Shown here in pieces: positions 1 to 8,970 of a DNA stretch of 64,000 bases; within the stretch, counting starts at the first letter, position 1, and every line of letters starts with the position of its first letter. The position numbers and the translations under genes are program-made. The DNA comes from Thalassospira sp. TSL5-1 (GTDB lineage: Bacteria; Pseudomonadota; Alphaproteobacteria; Rhodospirillales; Thalassospiraceae): contig NZ_KV880637.1 in NCBI RefSeq assembly GCF_001907695.1, forward strand, positions 1,488,001 through 1,552,000. Direction: 5' to 3'. The notes below the pieces were generated by a model, which saw nothing but the letters and a program-made list of their open reading frames with translations, did no database searches and was not told the origin of the DNA.

Positions 1-99
1 ATCATATGCCTAAAAAGCCGTCTACCGCATGGATATTTCAAAGTTTTTTTGGGGGTAGTAAGGCTACCTCGCAAGAATTTGCGAGCGATGCCCTGTTTG

Positions 100-501
100 T
101 CAACCCCGGATGCCCATTGCCCACTGCACCCCCAAAACCCCGCCTTTGACAAAAGGCAGCAGGCCAAGTGTCAGGGCAAGTGTTACCGGTATCCATATGC
201 CCAGTTGCAGCGCCATGGATGGTGTGCCCGATTGCTCGACGGCCAGGGCACCGGGCACCACCAAATGCCCGACAATGAAAATTGTGAAATAGGGCGGGGC
301 ATCGTCGCAGCGATATTCGCCCAGTTTATGGTCACAGCAGTCACAGGTTTCACGAATTTTCAGATACCCGTTAAAGGCCAGCCCATGTCCGCAATTGGGG
401 CATTTGCGGCGAAAACCCCGTCTTAGGCCGGTGAAAAACCGCGACGCGCCGGATTCCGGGGGGTAATCATGCGATGTATCATGCGGGTCTGGGGTCATCA
501 T
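100..501 (-). CDS. DUF983 family small membrane protein
   Basis: A 133-residue protein of the DUF983 family, whose function is not established. The N-terminal half carries two cysteine pairs, CPNC at residues 34-37 and CDCC at 53-56, arranged like a zinc ribbon. The C-terminal half has two hydrophobic stretches (about 72-90 and 100-120), so the protein is probably an inner-membrane protein with a cytoplasmic metal-binding head. It lies on the same strand as rnr, topA and dprA, and in alphaproteobacteria a DUF983 gene is commonly found next to rnr; here the Hpt gene is inserted between them on the other strand. The ATG at 501 is followed directly by a second ATG; the ribosome site upstream is weak. 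Family call is firm, role unknown. Confidence 0.85.
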   Translation of the reverse strand: MMTPDPHDTSHDYPPESGASRFFTGLRRGFRRKCPNCGHGLAFNGYLKIRETCDCCDHKLGEYRCDDAPPYFTIFIVGHLVVPGALAVEQSGTPSMALQLGIWIPVTLALTLGLLPFVKGGVLGVQWAMGIRG

Positions 502-705
502 TTGCAGGGTCCCTGACGGTGGTAATAGGTATCCATATGGAACTAATCATTTTTCTGCGATCAAACGTGTAAATTTAATGCACGCAAATGACTGCACGTA
601 TATGTATGCTTGAAACAAGACCATCATCGGAGCGATCGCTACGATCGGCAAGCATTTTTACGTGTTCTCGCGACGCGACAGAAAGACTCAGGAGCCTTCT
701 TTATC

Positions 706-1494
706 ATGGACAATGCTGACGACATTATCTCGCGGCTGAAGCAGGACTTCATTGAAGATACGATTGACCGTGTTGACCGGATTGAAACCACGATTGACCG
801 GGTTGCTGGCGGTATGGATGACGCATCGGCCGGTATCGCCGAATTGCGCCGCGAGGCACACACCGTCAAGGGACTTGCCGGGTCTTTCGGGTTTCCGCTG
901 GTCGGCGCGATTGCACACCGGCTGGAAGATTATATTGCCGATTTAACCAAAATTGACGATCAACATGCGGCATCGCTGGTCGATTTTACCACCTGGATAC
1001 GCGAAATCGTTGAAAGTGGCACCAATCCGGCTGCTGAAGAAGAAATTCGCATTTTGCGTTCGCTGCCATCGCGTACCGCATCGGGCAACGCGGCAGACGG
1101 GGCGCCAGGGGCGACTTCCGCGCGTAGTAACCAGCTGGAAGTGCTGATTGTGACGGCAACCGCTGTCCAGGCGCACTTTTTGCAGCGTGAATTGCGCGAA
1201 CGTGGCTACCGCACCATTGCCGCGCGTTCAGCGGTCGAAGCCTTTCAGACGGTCGTGCAATCGCGCCCGGATGCGATTATTTCGGCGGCCGTGCTCGATG
1301 GTCTTAGCGGGATTGAACTTATTCGTGCCCTTTCGGCGATGAAAACGCTGCAAGGCAAGCCGCTGGGTCTTCTGACCAGTTTTGATGCCAGCCACCCTGA
1401 CCTTGAGGGGCTGCCAGAAAATGTTACCGTGATTACCAATCGCGGGCGCGAAACAACAAAACATCTGGTGAAATTTATTGAAACGCTGGGGTAA
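706..1494 (+). CDS. Hpt phosphotransfer protein with degenerate receiver domain
   Basis: Predicted cytoplasmic signalling protein of 262 residues. Residues about 5-120 form a histidine phosphotransfer (Hpt) domain with the motif AHTVKG, so His52 is the likely phospho-acceptor. Residues about 144-262 resemble a response-regulator receiver, but the acidic pair after the first strand is replaced (LIVTATA) and the phospho-acceptor Asp position is Ala in AIISAAVLDGLSG, so this half is probably a pseudo-receiver. The start is taken at the ATG at 706, eleven bases after CAGGAG (689-694); an upstream TTG at 610 would add 32 residues without any ribosome site. It stands alone, divergent from the DUF983 gene, with no kinase nearby. 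Partner kinase and output are unknown. Confidence 0.8.
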   Translation: MDNADDIISRLKQDFIEDTIDRVDRIETTIDRVAGGMDDASAGIAELRREAHTVKGLAGSFGFPLVGAIAHRLEDYIADLTKIDDQHAASLVDFTTWIREIVESGTNPAAEEEIRILRSLPSRTASGNAADGAPGATSARSNQLEVLIVTATAVQAHFLQRELRERGYRTIAARSAVEAFQTVVQSRPDAIISAAVLDGLSGIELIRALSAMKTLQGKPLGLLTSFDASHPDLEGLPENVTVITNRGRETTKHLVKFIETLG

Positions 1495-1534
1495 AGCCGG
1501 GTGTTTTCACAAGGTCGTTTTGATCGTTTAAAAG

Positions 1535-1565
1535 ACAAAACCCCGCATTTTGTGCGGGGTTTTGT
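1535..1565. terminator. Bidirectional rho-independent-type hairpin
   Basis: A perfect 13-bp stem, ACAAAACCCCGCA (1535-1547) with its complement at 1553-1565, and a five-base loop. It lies between the convergent Hpt gene (stop 1494) and rnr (stop 1580). The T-rich 3' arm on both strands suits termination of both genes. Confidence 0.85.
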
Positions 1566-1579
1566 TGTTATGGCGGGGC

Positions 1580-3973
1580 TTATGATTGAGGTTTGCTGGC
1601 CGCACGGTTGGCCGCGCGCAATTTGCGCTGCTTTTTCGGCATTGTTTTTTTACCATCGGCCTTTGTGCCCGCGGCCTTTTTGGCACTGGCACGAAAGCCC
1701 GGTTTGGCACCGTGGCGGTCATTGCGGTCACCAGGGCTGCGTTTGCCTTTGCCGCGCGGTGGGCCGCTGCGCCTCCCGCGCGGGCGTTCAACCAGGTCGC
1801 GTGTCGTAATGTCGGCATGATCGGCCAAACGCAAAGAAAGTGAACCTGTGGCGGCATCGGCATCGGCCACGCGCACCACAACATCATCCCCCAGTCGGAA
1901 GGTTTTGCCGCGATTTTCACCGACCAGACAATGATTGATTGCGTCATGGACGTAATAATCGTCGGGCAGGGTGCTGATGGGCACCAGGCCATCGGCCCCG
2001 GTTTCATGCAGGGTTATAAACAGGCCAAAATGTGTGACGCTGGAAATTCTACCCGGCAGTTCTGCACCGACGCGGTCGGCCATATAGGCCGCAACGTAAC
2101 GGTCAACCGAATCACGCTCCGCCATTGCCGCACGGCGTTCGGTGCCGGAAATATCCTCGCCAAGCTGTTCAAACCGTTCGCCGTCCTGCGGGCGCAATGC
2201 GCCTTCGCCCAAATGCAAACCGGCAATCAGGGCGCGATGCACCAAAAGGTCGGCATAACGGCGGATAGGCGATGTGAAATGGGCATAACGGTTAAGAGCC
2301 AAGCCAAAATGGCCGATATTATCGGGGCTATACATGGCCTGGGACTGGCTGCGCAAAACCACCGTGTTAATCAGTTCTGCTTCGGGTGTGTCTTTTGCCA
2401 TTTGCAAAATCTGGTTGAAATCACGGGGTTTTAAAACCGACCCCGGTCGCAAATTATAACCCGCCCCTTCAAGAAACTCACGCAAAGCCTCCAGCTTTTC
2501 CTCGCTGGGGGCATCGTGGATACGATACATGCAGGGCTGTTTGAGGCGTTCCAGTTCTTCGGCAGCACACACATTGGCCGCGATCATGAATTCCTCGATC
2601 AGCTTGTGGCTGTCAAAGCGGGCGCGTGCGGCAACAGCAACGATTTCGCCCTTGTCATTCAATTCGATCTTGCGTTCAGGCACATCCAGTTCCAGAACGC
2701 CGCGTTTTTCGCGCGCAGTCAGGAAGGCGTTATAGGCGCCATAAAGCGGACGGATTACCGTATCAAGCAGTGGTGCGGTTGTTTCATCGGGCGTGCCATC
2801 CATTGCGCGCTGCACCTGGTTATAGGTCAGGCGTGCGGCCGAATTCATCATGCCACGGCAAAATTTGTGCCGTAATTTATTGCCTTTGGCATCCAGCCAC
2901 ATTTCAACGGCCATGCAGCCACGATCTTCATGCGGGACCAGCGAACACCAGCCGTTTGAAAGCTCAAACGGCAGCATCGGTACAACACGATCGGGGAAAT
3001 AGCAGCTATTGCCGCGTTTTACCGCTTCACGGTCCAGCGCATCGTCGGGGCGCACATACCAGGACACATCGGCAATCGCCACCATGACATGCCAGCCACC
3101 GGGGTTTTCCGGGTCGGTATCGGCCTCGGCCCAGACGGCATCGTCAAAGTCGCGGGCATCTTCGCCGTCAATGGTGACAAGCGGAATTTGCCGTAAATCG
3201 GTACGGTTGCCCATGGGGGTGGCTTTGGACTCGCGTGCCTGCAGTTCTACCTCGGGCGGAAATTCAAACGGAATGCCCCGGGCATGAATGGCAACCAGAC
3301 TGATGGATTTGGGTTCGTTGATATTGCCCAATACATCAATAATCCGGCCCTTGCGCAGGCCAAAATGTTTGCCTGGCAGCAATTCTGTCAGCACAAGGGC
3401 GCCAGCCTCAAGGCCGGGATGGTCATCTAACGGTACGGCGATTTCGCCACTGTCTTTGCGGTCGGTCGGCACAACCCGGCCTTCGCGCTGATTGGGGCGG
3501 AAAATACCTAAAATGCGCTGCGGTCCGCTGCCCAACAGGCGCATGACGCTGGCATCATAGGTGTTTTTGCCGGTATAGCGCAGCTTGGCGAGGATTTTAT
3601 CGCCAATGCCTGGTGCGCTGGGGCCGTTGCTGCCACGACGTGATGATTTCACGTAAATGACCGGCGGATCATAGGGTTCTTTCCAGACATTGGGACGGGC
3701 AAGGACTTCGCCATGTTCGTCCAGTCCGGTAATTTCCAGCACTTCGACCGGAGGCAGGCGACCGGGTTTGTTAAACCGTTTGCGCCCGGCCACAACGTCC
3801 CCGCCAAATTTCAGATCCTTGAGCATTTTTTTAAGCTCGATCTTGGCCGCGCCACGGATATTGAAAGCGCGGGCAATTTCGCGCTTGCCAACCGGCGTCG
3901 GGCTCATCTCGACAAATTCGAGGATCTGCTCTTTGGTCGGGAAGGGAATGTTATCTTCGTTATTGTTCGCCAA
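1580..3973 (-). CDS. rnr: Ribonuclease R
   Basis: Processive 3'-5' exoribonuclease of the RNase II/RNB family that degrades structured RNA and takes part in mRNA decay and rRNA quality control. The 797-residue protein has an N-terminal winged-helix segment (about 10-70), cold-shock-like domains (about 75-240), the RNB catalytic domain with the acidic motif IDGEDARDFDDAV at 268-280, a C-terminal S1 domain (about 630-710) and a basic Lys/Arg-rich tail. This is the normal RNase R order. The only in-frame start that fits is a TTG at 3973, preceded by AAAGGAC at 3983-3989. It follows topA by 81 bp on the same strand and is likely cotranscribed with dprA and topA. Very confident. Confidence 0.96.
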   Translation of the reverse strand: MANNNEDNIPFPTKEQILEFVEMSPTPVGKREIARAFNIRGAAKIELKKMLKDLKFGGDVVAGRKRFNKPGRLPPVEVLEITGLDEHGEVLARPNVWKEPYDPPVIYVKSSRRGSNGPSAPGIGDKILAKLRYTGKNTYDASVMRLLGSGPQRILGIFRPNQREGRVVPTDRKDSGEIAVPLDDHPGLEAGALVLTELLPGKHFGLRKGRIIDVLGNINEPKSISLVAIHARGIPFEFPPEVELQARESKATPMGNRTDLRQIPLVTIDGEDARDFDDAVWAEADTDPENPGGWHVMVAIADVSWYVRPDDALDREAVKRGNSCYFPDRVVPMLPFELSNGWCSLVPHEDRGCMAVEMWLDAKGNKLRHKFCRGMMNSAARLTYNQVQRAMDGTPDETTAPLLDTVIRPLYGAYNAFLTAREKRGVLELDVPERKIELNDKGEIVAVAARARFDSHKLIEEFMIAANVCAAEELERLKQPCMYRIHDAPSEEKLEALREFLEGAGYNLRPGSVLKPRDFNQILQMAKDTPEAELINTVVLRSQSQAMYSPDNIGHFGLALNRYAHFTSPIRRYADLLVHRALIAGLHLGEGALRPQDGERFEQLGEDISGTERRAAMAERDSVDRYVAAYMADRVGAELPGRISSVTHFGLFITLHETGADGLVPISTLPDDYYVHDAINHCLVGENRGKTFRLGDDVVVRVADADAATGSLSLRLADHADITTRDLVERPRGRRSGPPRGKGKRSPGDRNDRHGAKPGFRASAKKAAGTKADGKKTMPKKQRKLRAANRAASKPQS

Positions 3974-4054
3974 GTTTGTGGCGTCCTTTCAAAATTCTTG
4001 TGCGGGCCGGAAGGGCATACAGTCTATTCCGGCCTGAAAAGGCTGGGCTGCCTT

Positions 4055-6727
4055 TTATTTGGCAGCCGCCTTTTTGGTGGTTGTCTTTTTCGCTGCCGGT
4101 TTTTTGGCAGTTGTTTTCTTTGCCGCCGTCTTTTTGGCGGGGGCCTTTTTCGCCGGTGCTTTTTTCTCGGCGGTTTTCTTGGCACCCGAAGCAGCCGTTT
4201 TGCCGGTTTTACCGGCTTTGGCTTCTTTTTCCTTTAAGGCGGCGATCGCCATTTCCAGGGTGACATCTTCTTTTTTGGTGTCACGCGGCAGGTTGGCGTT
4301 GGTTTTCTTGTGTTTGACAAACGGGCCCCAGCGACCCTCGGCCAGGAAAATGGGTTCGTTATCGTCAGGATGTTTGCCAATTTCCTTGCCGGCTTTTTCG
4401 CGTTTGTCGGCAATCAGGGTAATGGCGCGGTTTTCACCAATCGTCAGGACATCATCGTCGGCCTTAAGGGAGGCAAAAATGCTGCCTGCCTGAACATATG
4501 GCCCGAACCGCCCGACATTGGCTTTGATGGTTTCGCCCGTTTCCGGAAACACGCCAACATCGCGTGGCAATGTCAGCAGTTCTTCCGCCTTGCTCAAATC
4601 AACGACGGAGGGTTCCAGACCCTTGGGCAGTGAGGTGCGTTTGGGTTTGACCTTCTTGGGCTTGCCATTTTTGCCCTCGACGGTTTCTTCCTCGCCAAGC
4701 TGCACATACACCCCATAGGGGCCTTTGCGCAAGGTAATTTCCTTGCCCGTGGCGGCATCAACGCCCAGAACCTTGGGGCCGCCATCCAACTCGGCGGTGT
4801 CGCCAGCATTGTCATTGGCAACCATCGGACGGGTATAGTTACAGTCCGGGTAATTGGAACAGCCCAGGAAGGCGCCGAATTTACCCAGCTTCAGGCTCAG
4901 CGTGCCTTCTTCGCATTTCGGGCATTTATGCGGGTCCGATCCATCTTCTCGCGGGGCGAACAGATAGTTTTCCAGCATCACCTGCAGGGCATCAAGAACA
5001 TCGCTGATCTTGAGTTCCTTGGCTTCATCGACATTGCCTTTGAACGATGTCCAGAAATCGGTCAAAACATCGCGCCATTCGCGTTCGCCATTGGCAACAT
5101 CGTCAAGCTGGTTTTCCAGCTCGGCAGTGAAATTGTACTGAACGTAGCGTTCAAAGAACTTCGACAAAAATGCCGTTACCAGTCGCCCGCGATCCTGGGC
5201 AATGAAACGGCGTTTCTCCAGGGTAACGTAGTTACGGTCCTGCAACACCGAAATGATCGAGGCATAGGTTGACGGCCGGCCAATGCCCAATTCTTCCAGC
5301 CGTTTGACCAGGCTTGCCTCGGTATAGCGGGGCGGGGGCTGGGTGAAGTGCTGGTCTACCGATACTTTTTCAAGGCCGGGTTTCTGGCCTTCTTTTAGCG
5401 GCGGCAGGCGACGGTCATTATCATCGTCGTCGGAATCATCCTTGCCTTCCTGATACAGTTTCAGGAAGCCATCAAATTTAACGACCGAGCCATTGGCACG
5501 CAACACGACATGATTGTCGTTTGAGGCCAGGTCAACCGCCACCTGGTCAAATTTCGCGTCTTCCATCTGGCAGGCAACGGTGCGCTTCCAGATCAGGGTG
5601 TAAAGGGCCAGTTGGTCCTTATCAAGGTGGCGTGCCACCTGTTCAGGGCGGCGGAAAACATCGGTCGGGCGGATGGCTTCGTGCGCTTCCTGGGCGTTTT
5701 TGGACTTGTTGGCAAAGCTGCGCGGGGCGTCAGGCAGGTAATCCTTGCCGTAATCCTTGTCGATCAGGCGCCGCGCACCGGCCAGTGCCTCGGACGACAG
5801 CACAACGGCGTCAGTACGCATATAGGTGATCAAACCAACGGTTTCGCCGCCAATATCAACGCCTTCATACAGGCGCTGTGCCAACTGCATGGTGCGTTTG
5901 GTGCCAAAGCCCAGCTTGCGGGAGGCTTCCTGTTGCAGGGTCGATGTGGTGAAGGGCGGCTGCGGACGACGTTTAACGTCCTTGCGCTCAACCTTTGAAA
6001 CGGTATAGCTGCGCGCTTCCACCTTTTCCTTGGCCAGTTTGGCGTCGTCTTCGCTGCCCAGTGCCAGTTTATCGAGCTTCTTGCCATCCAGATGGGTCAG
6101 GCGGGCGGAAAACTTGCCTTCGGGCACGCCAAAATTGGCTTCCAGCGACCAGTATTCATCGGGACGGAAGGCCTCGATCTCGATTTCGCGTTCGCAAATC
6201 AGGCGCAGCGCTACCGACTGAACACGTCCGGCAGAGCGCGAACCGGGCAGCTTGCGCCACAAAACCGGCGACAGGTTAAAGCCCACCAGATAATCCAGCG
6301 CGCGGCGCGCCAGATAGGCATCGACCAGTTCCTGATTAAGGGCGCGCGGATGGGCAATGGCCTCGGTTACGGCACGTTTGGTAATTTCATGAAACACCAC
6401 ACGGTGTACTTCGCGTCCGCGCAAAAGCTTTTTCTGTTCCAGAACGTCGAGAATATGCCAGGAAATGGCTTCCCCTTCGCGATCCGGGTCAGTTGCGAGA
6501 TATATGGTATCGGATTCGCGTGCGGCAGCAGCAATGTCCCGGATCTGCTTTTCCGAGCGGCTGTCGGTTTCCCAGATCATGGCAAAGTTATTATCTGTAT
6601 CGACCGATCCGTCCTTGGATGGCAAATCGCGGATATGACCAAACGAGGCCAACACCTTATAATCATCACCGAGATATTTGTTTATCGTCTTGGCTTTGGC
6701 TGGCGATTCGACGATGACAAGATTCAT
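4055..6727 (-). CDS. topA: DNA topoisomerase I (type IA)
   Basis: Relaxes negative supercoils by single-strand passage through a 5'-phosphotyrosyl intermediate. The 890-residue protein starts with a TOPRIM domain (VIVESPAK near residue 3, TDPDREGE at 79-86) and has the active-site Tyr302 in GLITYMRTD. One classic tetracysteine zinc finger is visible (C602, C605, C623, C629), followed by further topoisomerase C-terminal repeats. The last about 50 residues are an Ala/Lys repeat tail of AKK units, typical of alphaproteobacterial TopA and probably DNA-binding. Acidic insert DSDDDDND at about 431-438. It sits between dprA (162 bp upstream) and rnr, in the conserved alphaproteobacterial order. Confidence 0.97.
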   Translation of the reverse strand: MNLVIVESPAKAKTINKYLGDDYKVLASFGHIRDLPSKDGSVDTDNNFAMIWETDSRSEKQIRDIAAAARESDTIYLATDPDREGEAISWHILDVLEQKKLLRGREVHRVVFHEITKRAVTEAIAHPRALNQELVDAYLARRALDYLVGFNLSPVLWRKLPGSRSAGRVQSVALRLICEREIEIEAFRPDEYWSLEANFGVPEGKFSARLTHLDGKKLDKLALGSEDDAKLAKEKVEARSYTVSKVERKDVKRRPQPPFTTSTLQQEASRKLGFGTKRTMQLAQRLYEGVDIGGETVGLITYMRTDAVVLSSEALAGARRLIDKDYGKDYLPDAPRSFANKSKNAQEAHEAIRPTDVFRRPEQVARHLDKDQLALYTLIWKRTVACQMEDAKFDQVAVDLASNDNHVVLRANGSVVKFDGFLKLYQEGKDDSDDDDNDRRLPPLKEGQKPGLEKVSVDQHFTQPPPRYTEASLVKRLEELGIGRPSTYASIISVLQDRNYVTLEKRRFIAQDRGRLVTAFLSKFFERYVQYNFTAELENQLDDVANGEREWRDVLTDFWTSFKGNVDEAKELKISDVLDALQVMLENYLFAPREDGSDPHKCPKCEEGTLSLKLGKFGAFLGCSNYPDCNYTRPMVANDNAGDTAELDGGPKVLGVDAATGKEITLRKGPYGVYVQLGEEETVEGKNGKPKKVKPKRTSLPKGLEPSVVDLSKAEELLTLPRDVGVFPETGETIKANVGRFGPYVQAGSIFASLKADDDVLTIGENRAITLIADKREKAGKEIGKHPDDNEPIFLAEGRWGPFVKHKKTNANLPRDTKKEDVTLEMAIAALKEKEAKAGKTGKTAASGAKKTAEKKAPAKKAPAKKTAAKKTTAKKPAAKKTTTKKAAAK

Positions 6728-6889
6728 TACTTCTTACGTGTCCGATTTTTGCGCCTGAAGGCGGAAAAGGTATGCCGCAAAGCATATTTATCGCAAGTCT
6801 CCATCACAGAATGATGAAAAATGCGCACGGATTGTGTCTTAAAACGCTGCTGACGTCTGATATTGGCTTCATTTCAACGACGGCAAGAC

Positions 6890-8218
6890 TCAATTAGGGA
6901 TACGCGATACCCTATTTCCGGGGTGCCGTTCAACCCTTCCTGCAAGTTCGAGTTCGATCAGCAGGGTGGAAACATCCCCTGCAGACAGATTGGATGCCCT
7001 GATCAGACTGTCAATTGCCATTGGTGCACTTGACAGCAATTCATATATTTCTTCGGTGGCGCGGGCAGGTTCACCCCGGGACGCTTCGGGTTTTAAAACA
7101 GGCGCGTTTGCAGGGCTTTGCAAGGGTTTTTCCGTTTTATTATTTTCTCCGTCATCGGGCATTTTTGCCTGATCCTGCTCCATGCTTGCCAGAATTGCCG
7201 CAATGTCGATAGCCCCGTTTGGGCCCGGGGCAGGACGATTGTCAGTATTAAAGACCGGTATTGGTGCATCAAATTGCCGAAGGTCCTGTGCCGGGCCAAC
7301 AACATCCAGAATGGCATCAATGGAGTCGCACAATATTGCCCCGTCGCGGATCAGGCTGTTGGGGCCAGCAGCACGCGGGTCGGTGGGGGACCCGGGCACA
7401 GCAAAAACATCGCGCCCCTGTTCGGCGGCCATGCGCGCGGTAATCAGAGAGCCCGAATTGCGCCCGGCCTCAATGACGACAATACCCTGCGACAGGCCCG
7501 AAATAATACGGTTACGGCGCGGAAAATGCCGTGCCTGTGGCTTTAAGCCCGGTGCCATTTCGGAAATCACACAGCCATTTTCGCAAATGCGCCGGTATAG
7601 ATCGGCATGTTCACGCGGATAAATCACATCCACCCCGCCAGCCACCACGGCAATTGTCACCCCCGCGTTGTTGCTGCCTGACGAGGAAGTGTCGGTTTGT
7701 TTTTTTAAGGCGCTGATGGCCCCCTCGTGGGCAGCACCATCAATACCGCGTGCCAGGCCCGATGCCACATTGTAACCCGCCAGGGCAAGTTCGCGCGCCA
7801 GCTTGCCCGCAAACTGACAGCCTCCCAGCGACGCATTTCGTGCCCCGACAATGCCAATGGTCGGGTAGTTCAGAAATGCCGGATCGCCCAGGACATAAAA
7901 GTAAGGCGGGGCATCCTCGATCGCGGCAAGGGCGGGGGGGTATTCCGGGTCGCCCCAAATGATGGGCCGGGCCGACAGAGCTTGGGCGGCTTCGATTTCG
8001 GCAATCGTGTCTTCGCGTGTGGCAATTTGGACCGGGCGCTTGGCCCGGCTTTTGGCAATGATGTCGGGCAGGGCGTCCAGGGCATGGCGCGCCGCGCCGA
8101 ATTGCTCAAGCAAGCGGCGAAAAGTCACCGGTCCGATCTGGCTGCTGCGCGCAAGACGCATACGAGCCAGTCGTTCGGATTGGGGAAGCCGTGCGGGTTG
8201 TGATGTGTTTGGATTCAT
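6890..8218 (-). CDS. dprA: DNA-processing protein DprA
   Basis: DprA (Smf) binds single-stranded DNA entering the cell during transformation and loads RecA. The 442-residue protein has an N-terminal helical region (about 15-75), the Rossmann-like DprA core (IVGARNAS 123-130, SGLARGID 153-160, SGSLITARMAAEQGR about 255-269) and a C-terminal winged helix (about 390-442), the long form seen in alphaproteobacteria. A short Ser/Asn-rich insertion at about 174-185 interrupts the core after helix SALKK. No other competence genes are in the window. It begins the dprA-topA-rnr block. On its upstream side the conserved neighbour plsY is separated by the plus-strand PspA/flotillin cassette. Confidence 0.93.
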   Translation of the reverse strand: MNPNTSQPARLPQSERLARMRLARSSQIGPVTFRRLLEQFGAARHALDALPDIIAKSRAKRPVQIATREDTIAEIEAAQALSARPIIWGDPEYPPALAAIEDAPPYFYVLGDPAFLNYPTIGIVGARNASLGGCQFAGKLARELALAGYNVASGLARGIDGAAHEGAISALKKQTDTSSSGSNNAGVTIAVVAGGVDVIYPREHADLYRRICENGCVISEMAPGLKPQARHFPRRNRIISGLSQGIVVIEAGRNSGSLITARMAAEQGRDVFAVPGSPTDPRAAGPNSLIRDGAILCDSIDAILDVVGPAQDLRQFDAPIPVFNTDNRPAPGPNGAIDIAAILASMEQDQAKMPDDGENNKTEKPLQSPANAPVLKPEASRGEPARATEEIYELLSSAPMAIDSLIRASNLSAGDVSTLLIELELAGRVERHPGNRVSRIPN

Positions 8219-8346
8219 AACGTCCGGATTGTGACTATCCGGGCCTTAAAACGTCAAGCATTTCTGTCGTCACATCAGCAAGTTAGAAGCTGTAAGGGTG
8301 CTGGTGGTCACATTTTCGCCAGTTTTAGTTGTCATTTTAACGTCAT

Positions 8347-8372
8347 CGTTTGTTTACAAATGAAAACAAACG
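8347..8372. promoter_or_regulatory. Operator-like palindrome CGTTTGTTT-N8-AAACAAACG
   Basis: Perfect 9-bp inverted repeat, arms 8347-8355 and 8364-8372, spacer of 8 bp, so centres of the arms are 17 bp apart. It lies about 90 bp upstream of the ribbon-helix-helix-like gene and overlaps the region just before a TTGACT hexamer (8375-8380). The geometry suits a dimeric repressor; the adjacent gene product is the obvious candidate (inference). Confidence 0.55.
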
Positions 8373-8374
8373 TA

Positions 8375-8400
8375 TTGACTTCTTTTAAAAGTGGAATACT
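8375..8400 (+). promoter_or_regulatory. Possible sigma-70-like promoter of the PspA/flotillin cassette
   Basis: TTGACT at 8375-8380 and AATACT at 8395-8400. The spacer is only 14 bp, shorter than normal, so the -10 assignment is uncertain. Position immediately after the palindrome at 8347-8372 makes promoter occlusion plausible. Confidence 0.35.
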
Positions 8401-8463
8401 CTGATTGTGTAATTGTTGGTGTATTCACCTAAAGAGTGTTGAAAGACAGGCGGGAGAGCGGTT

Positions 8464-8970
8464 TTGCCGAGTAAATCAGTTCCATTCAGTGTTCGGCTGC
8501 CTGCAAAAGATGCTGACTTCATTGCGTCTTTGGAAATTCCCGGTGCGGTTACACCGAGTGATAAAATCCGGCAGATTATTTCCGATGCGCGCCTGCGCAA
8601 TCAGGTAGGGCAGGATTTTAATGAAGTCCTTAAAGCGGTACAGGAAGATTTACGACCATCCGTTGATAATTTGCGCAATCTGGAGCGCGAGGCGGACATG
8701 CAGTCTGAATTGATGCACTATTTTGCGGACTGGCTGTGCGAGACGCTGGCCGAATTTATGTGCAGTCCTGAAAAGACCGATGATCTTGTTAAATATGAGG
8801 CCCGGTTGGCGCAAAGGACGGTGAAACTGACCGAATATATCCTGCGCCTTGCCATTACCGAGGATGCCCCCTGTTTTAATCCCGGGCTGATGACCAACAC
8901 AACCAAACGCATTGTTGAATTGGCGCACGTGATCGAAGCGCGAAACAAAGAGGAGAAGGCGAATGTCTGA
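8464..8970 (+). CDS. Ribbon-helix-helix-like protein, first gene of PspA/flotillin cassette
   Basis: Unrecognised 168-residue protein. Its first about 40 residues (FSVRLPAKDADFI, then TPSDKIRQIISDAR) have the beta-strand then two-helix pattern of ribbon-helix-helix DNA-binding proteins; the rest is predicted helical and acidic, with no recognised domain. The start is a TTG at 8464: GGGAGAG lies five bases upstream and a stop codon at 8440 rules out longer forms. The end overlaps the pspA-like ORF by 8 bp, so translation is probably coupled. Likely a regulator or adaptor of the cassette; a palindrome upstream (8347-8372) fits autoregulation. The DNA-binding role is inference from the N-terminal pattern only. 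Confidence 0.7.
   Translation: MPSKSVPFSVRLPAKDADFIASLEIPGAVTPSDKIRQIISDARLRNQVGQDFNEVLKAVQEDLRPSVDNLRNLEREADMQSELMHYFADWLCETLAEFMCSPEKTDDLVKYEARLAQRTVKLTEYILRLAITEDAPCFNPGLMTNTTKRIVELAHVIEARNKEEKANV

Noticed and set aside
68-85. Hairpin CTCGCAA-N4-TTGCGAG after the DUF983 gene as a terminator
   Set aside because: No T-run follows on the minus strand, so it is not supported as an intrinsic terminator.
532-541. TCCATATGGA palindrome before the Hpt gene
   Set aside because: A short isolated 10-bp palindrome of this type is expected by chance; no second copy or promoter alignment supports it.
4058-4190. Repetitive DNA near the 3' end of topA as a tandem repeat or CRISPR-like array
   Set aside because: It is the codon-level reflection of the Ala/Lys tail of TopA, with variable units and no spacers.
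6092-6814. Long plus-strand frame opposite the topA start
   Set aside because: Antisense to conserved TOPRIM coding sequence; no independent support.
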